From Ciona intestinalis (lineage: Eukaryota; Chordata; Ascidiacea; Phlebobranchia; Cionidae): 64,000 nucleotides of DNA. Shown here in pieces: positions 1 to 11,000 of this stretch (position 1 is the first letter of the stretch; each line of letters begins with the position of its first letter). The DNA lies in the NCBI RefSeq assembly GCF_000224145.3, contig NC_020168.2, forward strand, positions 3,066,554-3,130,553. The letters are read 5' to 3'. Below the pieces are notes generated by a model, which saw only the letters and a list, made by a program, of their open reading frames with translations, was not told the DNA's origin and searched no databases. Made by a program: the position numbers and the translations under genes.

Positions 1-1230
<1,230 letters not shown>

Positions 1231-1482
1231 TTATATCCTACGCGCAGATAATTTTCCCACTCTTTTCTCTTCTCGCCTCTTTGATTCTCTTAGCGCTTCA
1301 AACTTGTTTCTCTTTTATAGCTTTTCTCCTTCCGTCTCTCTTTTTTTAAATCCAGAGCTATACCTTTATTTGTGTACAAACACTTAAAACTAACTTCTAC
1401 ATTTTCTTTTTTTGCTGCTCTGGTGTCTGGCGAATATTTCATACCTGAGCTTAAAACACGAGAATGATTACACAAAGAAATA

Positions 1483-1675
1483 TAGTAGGGTGGGGAAAGA
1501 TGGGACAACTTCAGCACATAATATTCAAATATTCTGATCGAGTTCTAAACAATTAACAACGGTATGTGGAAATCGTGAGAATACTATTTTATAATTCTTT
1601 TAATGTTCTTTGTTTATCATCACATGGGACGAAAAAATAGAACGAAAAGCTGTCCCATCTTCCCCCACCCTACTA
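1483..1675. mobile_element. palindromic MITE, complete (TA-flanked)
   Basis: It starts TAGTAGGGTGGGGAAAGATG and ends with the inverse, CCCCCACCCTACTA. Both ends abut TATA. The middle carries the family core AACAATTAACAACGG and TTCTTTGTTTA. A TA target duplication suggests Tc1/mariner-type mobilisation. Confidence 0.85.
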
Positions 1676-2181
1676 TATTGCCTCCACTACGCTACGTGAT
1701 CGAAATATTATTGGCCATAGGACGCGCGTATTTTGAACATTACGACAATAGATAAGGTCCAATTGCCATTTATTATGAATGACTATCCGACCCTGGAAGT
1801 AAAACCCCATTTTCAAATGTTAAAACATCGCGTCAAACACTTCGATCACGTATTTTTCATTACCATGAACTTATTATTAAAGAGGAAAATGTAGATACTG
1901 TTCCCATTTTCGTTACTGATATTTTATCGAGAGAAAATGGCACGAACAACACAGGCGTTGATTACCCTCAAATTCGTTGATCACAACGTAACAGCCTAGT
2001 TGATAGAACACTTCCTACCAAATCCCTACCAAATCACCATTCACAACACAAGGCAGCTAAGATAAAGTAGGTTCTGCAACAAATTGGGATTTCCTTCTGT
2101 TCTTACTGCAAGACTTCAAGTTAAGTACTATATTTAACTAACGAACTGTTTTACATTAAAGTAGTTTCACTAACTATTGTA

Positions 2182-2449
2182 TAGTCGAGTGGGGTAAGAT
2201 GACCCCTAAGCACTTGCTGACCAGTATTACGAATTAGTAGCCTATTATCATATTTTTATTAACTAACAACAGTTCAATGAAATATATTAAAACACCTGCC
2301 GAGGTGTTATTTAGCGTTTCGCACATCAGGTGTAATTTTAGCAATTCGAAATCCAGTGGAGTAAAACAGGACACAGTTTTTTTATATATGGTAGGCTACC
2401 TGTAAAGAAAGTTTTTTGAAAAATAGTCCCGTCTTAACCCACCCTACTA
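2182..2449. mobile_element. longer variant of the TA-flanked MITE, diverged
   Basis: It has family-type ends (TAGTCGAGTGGGGTAAGATG and GTCTTAACCCACCCTACTA), but the interior differs from the 190-bp type. The interior shares the ACCTGC...GTGTTTTA block with the large elements at 20461 and 23063. Confidence 0.65.
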
Positions 2450-2788
2450 TATTATTATTAACATATAACATTACCAGCAAACGTGTGATGTTTTTTTTAC
2501 TCTGTCATATTAAACAAGGTACTCGAGCGTCATGACATTGGTTAACCCGCAGTTTACGTCGGTTATTTTACAATCGATGCGAAAAATTGCGAATGACAGT
2601 GGCTCGCTCGTTTGCAATAATTACGTTACAGGAATCGCTTCGACACACACACATGCGACGTAAAGATGCCGTTTCTTCACGCTTTCTTCGCACCTTTTTT
2701 CATGTTTTTTTTTTCAAGTGATGAGAAGTTCAAAGGATTTGTAAGTTAAATCACACGTACATTTCTTCTATAGGTAACATCGAAGATG

Positions 2789-2903
2789 TGACGTCACGAA
2801 GTGGTGATACGCGACAGAAGAACTCACTTCTTAAGTTGCCCACAATCTTCAATGTTTGGAAATGGACGTTTTCGTTATGTTTAGAACGTGGGATGTGACG
2901 TCA
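2789..2903. promoter_or_regulatory. two CRE-type TGACGTCA palindromes
   Basis: TGACGTCA occurs at 2789-2796 and 2896-2903, each within GATGTGACGTCAC. They lie about 1.1 kb upstream of the rapsyn start. ATF/CREB proteins bind this octamer, and CRE-like sites are reported in Ciona muscle-gene enhancers. Use by RAPSN is inference only. Confidence 0.4.
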
Positions 2904-3728
2904 CAGGAACAAGCGGACAAGCAAGTAAAAAACTGGAATCAAGGTAATTATGACGTAATACAAAAAAGCCGACATGAAACATATATTTTGTTAAAGCTGC
3001 ATACACAAGCGCAAGGTTTAGTCAAAGTTAGTAAGTCCATAATATGTTTTACCGATGCGTCCGTTCCCAAGCAACCAGTGCTTGTGAAGTTAGTGATATC
3101 ATATCGGCGAGTAAAGCACTTTTACTTTCCACCATCATTTGTCTTTTGTGGCGGATATTCCCACGAGAGTAATGTCTGATCTCGCACATTCTAATTTCGT
3201 TCCAGTTCCAGTAAGCACGAACTTATCTACACGTTGTAAGGATCGCACTTCGTTGTGGTATATCCGAATGAAAACAGCAGCTGGTAGTTAAACTTTAATC
3301 AGTAAACTGAGAAGTGATGACAGCGTTAATGAAAGGCAGTCTTTGATCATACATTTGATAAACCGCCAGGGCTTACGCGAGCATAAGTACCTTAGTACCG
3401 TTTGCTGGCAGTTTAGGTTTTTATATATTCGACCAATTAGAAATATTTTGATTGGTGTAAGGAAATGTGATTGACGAACTTGAGAATAAATCATTTGAGA
3501 CTTTAAAAACCCGCAATCTTTGTAATGAAGTTCTTATCGTAATGTAACTTAGCCCGGTTCGAGAACTTTAATCATTTAAGGTAGAGTAAGTAAAGTCAAC
3601 GTGGGTATACACATTCGTTTAATAAGCCTAAGTTCAGAAAAAATACTTTATCGTAGTTTATTAATATTAAACAAATATGTTAGACAACTATACTTTTGAG
3701 TCAACGTTTTTTTGTAACATTTTTATTA

Positions 3729-3917
3729 CGGTTGAGAAAGATGGGACACCTTTTCATTCTATTTATTTGTCCCATTAGGTAGTAAACAAATAACATTCAA
3801 AGAATAATAAAACTGTATCCTTACGACTCCCATAGACAGTTGTTAATTGTTTAAAACTCGATCAGGATGTTTAGGTATTATGTGCTAAAAGTGTCCCATC
3901 TTTCCCCACAGAACTAT
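3729..3917. mobile_element. palindromic MITE
   Basis: This copy is in the opposite orientation to the 1483 copy: the core reads GTAGTAAACAAATAACATTC and the end reads GTGTCCCATCTTTCCCCACA. The outer bases are eroded. It lies 61 bp upstream of the RAPSN start codon. Confidence 0.75.
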
Positions 3918-3977
3918 ATTATTTATCGTCTTAGATAATTATGGTGTGTTAACTGTATGCAAATAAAAACCTTCAAA

Positions 3978-6900
3978 ATGGGACAATTCCAATCAATTAA
4001 TAGCAAGACGGTGAGACTAAGTATATTGGATGATAGTGTTGCATTGGATGAGACATATGACAGGGTGGAACGAATGCTGAGGAACTTTTGTGACACTAAC
4101 GAAGAAAAAGGTTTGGTGGTTAGGTGTGGAAATGTTGTTTTTTTCACTACCAAATGCGACGAGAAAATACGATAAAAAACACATTTTCCATCTTATTTTA
4201 CTACATAGCAGGGAAGATGGGCCACATTTTCATTATAATTTGTTGTTTAATCTGGTAGTAAACAAAGAACATTCAAAGAATTATGAAACCGTATTCTCGC
4301 GACTGCCATAAACCGTTGGTAAATTTATTTTAAATTAAGATATTCAGATATTATGTTCTAAATGTGCCCATCTTACCCCGAAATACTATAGTTGTATTAA
4401 ATTGCCCCTAGGGCATCGTAATATTTAAATTCTAATGTATATTATTTGGTAACTCGTCGCGGAGAATAAAGACGTGTCATTTATTCAATGTCACCACTAC
4501 ATCGTAATAAAGCATGTTAGCTATAAATAGATTACCCTAATAACTTTATGCGTTTTTTAAAGAAATACTAAGCTGTTGGGAGAAGGCAGTAAGCAAGAAG
4601 TGTCGTAACCCGTTACAACTGTGGAGTGCGTTTGGTTTGGCGATGCGGGCGCTTGAAAACTGGGGAAAACATCGGAGTTTTCTTGCATTTTCAATTCGAC
4701 AGGTCGAGTTATCGCAAGAGTTTGAAAGGTCCAGCGATTTGTTCGCTGGTATGGATTCTGTCAACAGCGCAATTCTCGTTGCCGATTCATATTTAAATAT
4801 GGCAAAGTATGTTTTTTGACTGCGTAGTTATATACAGTTAATTAAGCTGCATGGAGTAAATCTGTATTCAGCAAGTATGATATAAAGTTATATGGTAATA
4901 TGCATTGAGTTTTTTATGAATTCGCCATTTTGGTTCAATATTGTTTAGCGTAGCATTTACACTCCTTCACGTTTTACTTTTCAGTTTTATTTAAAGAATA
5001 TTTTACTTAAAGGGGGAACCTTCTGATGTCTCAATACAAGAACAGCGAAAAATACGCCACCAAGTGCCTGAGTGTGCTTTGCTCCGTCCGAAAAAGCAAC
5101 CTCAATGCTATCAAATTGAGTGGTTATGCATACTTGTACAAGGCAAGATCGAATTTAGGCTTTAGTAACTTCAGAAATGCCCTTGAAGACTTGGAGCGAT
5201 CGCTCCGTGTGGCTCACGACCAAGAGGACAGAAGACTTGAGTGTTTTGCTTGTTGTGCTATGGGTGCTTTGTATCTACAGTTGAAAGACTACGAAAAGGT
5301 TTGAATTTGTTTTACTCTGTCCCGTCGTGTTTGTTTTTATATTATGGTAGGGTAGGGGAAGACGGGACACCTTTAGGACACAATATCCAAATATCCTGAC
5401 CGTATCTTAAACAAGTAAAACCAGTCTATGGGAGTCGTAAGGATACGGTTTTATAACTCTTAATGTTCTTTGTTTACTACCAAATGAGACGAGAAAATAG
5501 AATGAAAAGTTTTCCCATATTTCCCCACCCTAACGATGGGGAAATAAACCATGTCCCAACTATACCTAACCGCATCCCTGCATTAAGCGCCTTTAAACTT
5601 TCATTATGTTAGGGAAATTTCTTCTCCATAAAATCGTGTGAGATCTGGACACAATGTGGATCAAGTTGGAGCACACGCACCAAAGTCACCACTCAGTTGA
5701 ATCTCGCTGAAGCTTACAGGAAAGTGGGGAAGATAGAAGACGCCATGGTGATTGGTGAAGTGAGTTTGTATAGTATGGTTGGGGTAAGACGGTTCATGTG
5801 TATAGTATGGTGATGGGGTAAGATGGTTCACGTTTTTAAACTCTTTTGTCTTCCCACTAGTAAACAAAGAATATTTACAGAATTACTTAACTGCAGTAGT
5901 CCTTTAACTTTAAAGGAGTGTTTTAATTGTTAAGAATACGGTTGAAAATATGGAATTTATGTGCTAGCCATGTCCCATATTACCCCACGATACTAAAATA
6001 CGACTAAAATCCAATCTTATACAGGAGGCGATGAAAATAGCGATCGAAAACGACGATCGGTCATGTCAAGCTTACGCCATGTTGTGTTTTGCTGATATAC
6101 ATCGTGTAAGGAAAGATGAAGAAAGATCGTTACCAAGGTATAACTCAGCATCAGGGCTCATGCTGGATACGGGCGACCAGTACGGATACATGATGTCAAC
6201 TATAGGAAAAGCTAAATTGTATCTGCAGACGAAAGATTATCAAAAGGTAGACTGCTATGCTATTTTTCTTTTCTATATGGGTGAGGTCATTATTGTCAAG
6301 GAGGTTAAGGCTACGTTTAGTTCAGACTGCATCGTTGATATAGTGAATTGGGGTACGATGGTTCATAATATAACCGCATCCTCACGACCTAAAGAGCGTT
6401 GTTAACTATTTAAATCACGATTATATCATTGATTTATTCATTTATGCGTTTTCAGGCAATCCAAGAATATTTTGCGGGTCAAAAAATAGCTGAAGCTATT
6501 GGCAACAAGGTAAAAAATCAAATAGTACTTTGTACAAATCACGAACTAAACTATGATTTTAAGATTACATCCATGCATATCCACGGTGAACTGGCTCTCT
6601 TGTTTCAACGATTATCCAACCAAGACGAAGCGAGAGTGAGAACCCTAAGATATCATCGACTTCTCGAAACTATGGAACTGTTTTGCGGTATATGCGCTGA
6701 ACCGATGGCGGAGAAAAACGAACAGCTTGAAGCTCTTCCATGCTCGCATTTTTTCCACTTGAAGTAAGTATCTTCATCCAAACTATATGCTAAAGCGTTT
6801 TGGTGATAGCTTGGTGGTATAGCCTAACACACACAAGATGTTCGATCGTATATAGGCATAGGGTCTCTATATGTTGGGTGTAACGAAAATTGTGGTACAG

Positions 6901-7270
6901 AACATACATAGTAGGGTGGGAGAAGGCGGGAGGCCTTTTGCACATAATATCCAGTTATCCTGATCGTGTTTCAGACAATTAACAACGGTCTATGAGAGTC
7001 GTAAGGATACGGTTTTATAATTATTTAAATGTTCTTTGCTTACTACCAAATGCAACAACAAAATAGGCTGAAAAGGCGACCCTTCTTCTCCCAACCTACT
7101 ATATTGTTATATCCAGTACAATTTATTTTGTAACAAAATCGCCAATTAAGTAATAGTCCAATGTAAAACAACAAAAAATCGCTTTTAGATGTGTTTCTAA
7201 TAACGACGCTTTGGAAATGCGGATGTGTCCTAGTTGCCAGAAGAAGCCAATGAAGCAAGCCACTCTTTGA
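3978..7270 (+). CDS. RAPSN: rapsyn (43-kDa receptor-associated protein of the synapse), 455 aa
   Basis: Eight exons: 3978-4110, 4563-4806, 5013-5298, 5613-5759, 6025-6246, 6456-6509, 6564-6763 and 7189-7270; phases close to a TGA. Vertebrate rapsyn has 412 aa. The start MGQFQS matches the vertebrate MGQDQT, a G2 N-myristoylation signal with S/T at position 6. TPR repeats fill residues ~20-370 (CLSVLCSV, ALEDLERSLRVAHDQEDRRLE, LCFADIHRVRKDEERSLPRY). A coiled segment precedes a C-terminal RING-H2 at ~403-446: C-x2-C (FCGICAEP), CSHFFHLKC and CPSCQ. Rapsyn anchors and clusters nicotinic acetylcholine receptors under the muscle membrane. Introns 1, 3 and 4 hold MITEs. The 54-bp intron 6510-6563 is a multiple of three with no stop, so its retention would add 18 residues. 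The exon 1 donor (GTTTGG) is weak and is the least certain junction. Confidence 0.93.
4206..4389. mobile_element. palindromic MITE in RAPSN intron 1
   Basis: Ends GCAGGGAAGATGGGCCAC and GTGCCCATCTTACCCCG. The core GTAGTAAACAAAGAACATTC is well preserved, but the tips are decayed. Confidence 0.75.
5344..5532. mobile_element. palindromic MITE in RAPSN intron 3
   Basis: Full-length with recognisable ends (GGTAGGGTAGGGGAAGACGG and TTTCCCCACCC). It makes up 189 of the 314 intron bases. Confidence 0.8.
5771..5994. mobile_element. palindromic MITE with duplicated left end, fills RAPSN intron 4
   Basis: The left end is present twice (TATGGTTGGGGTAAGACGG at about 5775 and TATGGTGATGGGGTAAGATG at about 5805). 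The right end is CCATATTACCCCACGATACT. It begins 11 bp after the splice donor and ends 30 bp before the acceptor. Confidence 0.75.
6909..7102. mobile_element. palindromic MITE in RAPSN last intron
   Basis: Complete: TAGTAGGGTGGGAGAAGGCG at the left, TTCTCCCAACCTACTA at the right, flanked by TA. Confidence 0.8.
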
Positions 7271-8069
7271 CGTTTCCATTTCCCAATACCAACCATATGT
7301 TTATATTCCTTGCTATATAATCAAGCAGTTGTTGTTTATGATACGACGGTAACGTGGGTGTCAGATATTTCAGTATAAGTTTTATATAGCAGGAACTATA
7401 GTCTCACTCGCCGGAAGTTGTACAGTATTATTAGCGGAGTAGTTTTAGTTTAACTACTTTTTCACTAAACATAGGTTTCGTAAACAGGGGTTGCAACAAG
7501 CTGTCTGCACAGACTTGCTGTAGTACCATGTGGGAAAGTTGCTGGGATGCCGTTTAGTATACTAAGTATAGTAGATGGGGGAAGACGGGACACCTTTAGC
7601 ACATAATATCCGAATATCCTGATTGTGTTTTAAACAAGTAACAACGGTCTATGGGGGTCGTGAGGATACGGTTTTATAAAGCAAATGGGACGAGAAAATG
7701 GAGTAAAAAGGTGTCCTATCTTCCCCCACCATACTATACATAAAAAACATATTCTTTTCCAAAATTGTTAAAGGTGAGTTACTATGGTTTAAATCGCAGT
7801 TCTAATCTATGAGATTTTATCCGATGTCATAAACCCCAATATACAATCGTTCAGTTTATACACGTGTCAGAATTGAACACACCAGACAGGAAAGCGCGCC
7901 ATTTCTAATCAGCTCCTAATATACAGCAACGAATGGTTGAGGTAACAGGCGCGTTACGGGTCTTGTTTTACAGTCATTTTATATCGCCACTAGTGAATAA
8001 AAGCAGACCTTATCTACTTAGCCGTAACTGTTAAACCAAAGCATTTAGCACAAGGCATAGCTATTACGT
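7271..8069. other. intergenic, RAPSN to FUT8
   Basis: It holds one MITE (7569-7737). The remainder is AT-rich with no coding signal that I can recognise. Both flanking genes are on the plus strand, so any FUT8 promoter lies here. Confidence 0.5.
7569..7737. mobile_element. palindromic MITE, slightly shortened
   Basis: Ends TAGTAGATGGGGGAAGACGG and TCTTCCCCCACCATACTA. The TTCTTTGTTTACTACC core segment is missing. Confidence 0.8.
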
Positions 8070-11000
8070 ATGGCCAAATACTTTTATTTGAAACAAACAA
8101 TCACAACGCTGACTGTGATAACAACTTGTATTGTTGTGCTTGGTTATTTGAAGCTGATTAGGTGAGTGTTTATAACTATATATTGTTAGTATATATATGT
8201 ATTTTACCAGCTACTATTTTTCAAAAAGTTGTGTCGTGTTTAGTTTATCTTTGCGAAACCCAATATCTTGCCGTTTAGCTTGAAAGGGCTGATGGGCTGC
8301 ACAATCTCATGCTGTTGTCGTGCACCGCACTGATGCGAAAAGCACCAATTTACCACCAAACGCTTACTTGTGTTAGGCTTGTTGAAGAAAAAACTAAACT
8401 AGACGCATCAGTTTTCTCAATACTTGGAGCCTATATGCTACATGTGTGGGAAATAATGTGCATGTGAATATTTGTATTGCTTCGGTTTGTAGTCGCGATT
8501 ATTAAATGGAGACCTTCAACATTAGACCGCGATGGGTGTCAGCTTTTGTAAAAGTAACAAATCGCCCGTACGGACTTTAAGCGCATGAATAACACAATGC
8601 ACACGTGACACGTAATTACACCGATGAGGCCGGTTTGCAGAAATATAGTATATAGTACTGTGGGGGAAGATGGGACACCTTTAGTGCACAATATCTAAAT
8701 ATTCTGATCGTGTTTTAAACAATTAACAATGGTCTGTGGGAGTCGTGAGGATATAGTTTTTTGATGGCTTAAATGTTCTTTGTTTACTACTAAATGGGAC
8801 GAGAAAATATAACGAAAAGGTGTCCCATCTTCCCACACCCTACTATATATATATATGTCTACAATTCGGACAAATTTTATCAATATGCTAAGCTACAGAG
8901 AAACGGCTTTTATTCTCGGCGTTTGTTTTATTCTAAGTTGTAAAAGATCCGAGTTTTATTCAAGCAATGTTTTATTTTCAACCATGCAAGGTACGAAGAG
9001 GGAAAATTAATAATTCACGTCCACAGAGCAAATCCAAACAAAGCTACTTCAAACGAGCAACAGCATTATGTCCCTTCAGGTACAAAATCTATATTTATTG
9101 GTATATAGACATTCATAGGCGGATTAAGACATATACAGTAAGGTTGGGTATAGGGCATGATTTCATTGTTTTTATCATCCCATTTGGTAGTAAACAAAAA
9201 AATACAGAATTGCAAAACCACAGCTCTGCGAGTCTAACATAGCGTTGTTAATTGAAGACACAATCAGAAATATTGGATATAGGTGCTAATGCTGTCCCAT
9301 CTTACCCCACGGTATTATAGTAGGGTGGGGGAGATGGGACACCTTTCTACTTTATTTACTCGTCCCGTTCGGTAGTAAACAAAGAACATTCAAAGATTTA
9401 TAAAACTGTATCCTCACGACTCCCAAAGACTATTGTTAGTTGTTTAAAACACGATTAGGATATTTGGAAATTATGTGCTAAAAGTGACCCGTCTTCGCCC
9501 ACCCTACTATATGTTCTTGGGGGGTGGCCACAAAACAATTTAATGTGCTTGTTGGAAAGCGACGTGTTCGTGAACATAAATGTATATGACCACTTCCACT
9601 CTGGCTGTAATAAGTTTAATCTGGACTATAAATATAGCCTATCTTTTTTGTACCCAGACAAGCTCTAGAGTCTAGCCGGACGCATAATAACACAGCAACT
9701 TTCGTTTTTCCAGCACCACAAACAACATTATCAACACAAACAGAGGAAGCAAATAGAAGAAAAGTTAGTTTGAAGTCGGACTGTCAAAAACTACAACCCT
9801 TAGACGTACATACGAAGGCTTTGGTCAGAAATGCTTTGGAAAAAGCAGTTCAGCTAAAAGAATTATTTCGACACCAATCCGAGAAACTCAAAAGTGATTT
9901 GAATGAGACCGTTTCCATTCTGGCCTATTTTGAAAGGCTTTCAAAACCGCTAGAAAAGTAAGTTAATTTTCTGTTGTACATTTGTTCTGTTGAGATGTCC
10001 TGATATTATAAGATGATATATATATACTTAAAAAGCAATTTATGTAATTGGTATTGTTCGCATAACGTGCTCAGAAGTACATGGACCGGTGCCGTGGAAA
10101 GATGGTTTGCGCGCCTGCCTAGCTACAGTTTGCGTGGTTTAACGACCGTCGTTGCCCCGCAGCGAGAGGATACATAATTCGCAATTGATTAATTCTAAAC
10201 TTCCGTGTGGTCCTATTATGCAAGGACAAATGAATTAGGTTTGACAATCACAGCCCACAATGAAACAGAATGAAATGTAAAACAAATCCCGGGTTTCCAT
10301 AGTTTTCTAATAACCGCAACAAATACGCTCCTAACGTACATACTTTCCAGCTCTCTAATGAATGATTTGGAATTACTTCATAATATAACTTCAACAGATG
10401 ATCACATAGAATTAAAAGAATTGAACGAAATAGCTCAAAGTATGATTCATAGGTCACAGGTAATATTCAACCACCGGCATGTAATGATATGTGTTGCTGT
10501 TTTCAGTTGCAGGGCAAATGTCCCAAATAAACAGAAACTATAGATAACAGTACCAATATAGTTTGTGAACGTTGCCATTCGAATGTGTTCATCAAATATT
10601 TTCTATCCAATGCAGAATCCTATAGATTGCCGTGTTTCTCGTAAACTTCACTGTTCAATTAAGCATACAAGTTGTGGATTTGGGTGCCTGATGCACGATT
10701 ATGGTTTATGTACATTCGTCGCTGTTGGGAAATCCAGATGCATGCAGTATGACATGAAACAACTGACGGCTTACCCTGGAATTTCTTCCATGTTTAAGTA
10801 CACCGGCAATACATGCGTCAACACCTCTCATTTCGGGGAATCCATTGAGTGGCGATGTGCGTTATCAGTAAATATTAGTTTGTAAACATAAAAACACAGT
10901 GTAGTACTGTGGGGCAATAGGATAACTTAAATACATATTTCCTAAGTGTGTTTTTAATAATCGTCCGGCGCCGTGGCAAAGTGTTTAGCGCGCCTGCCTC

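Noticed and set aside
2862-2942. Possible rapsyn first exon (contains QEQADKQVKNWNQ and a GTAATT donor in the right phase)
   Set aside because: It lacks the MGQ myristoylation start. The 3978-4110 exon has it, and aligns ungapped with vertebrate rapsyn up to the exon 2 junction.
8967-9242. 91-codon plus-strand frame
   Set aside because: It overlaps FUT8 exon 2 (8991-9079) in another frame; the FUT8 frame is fixed by phase on both sides.
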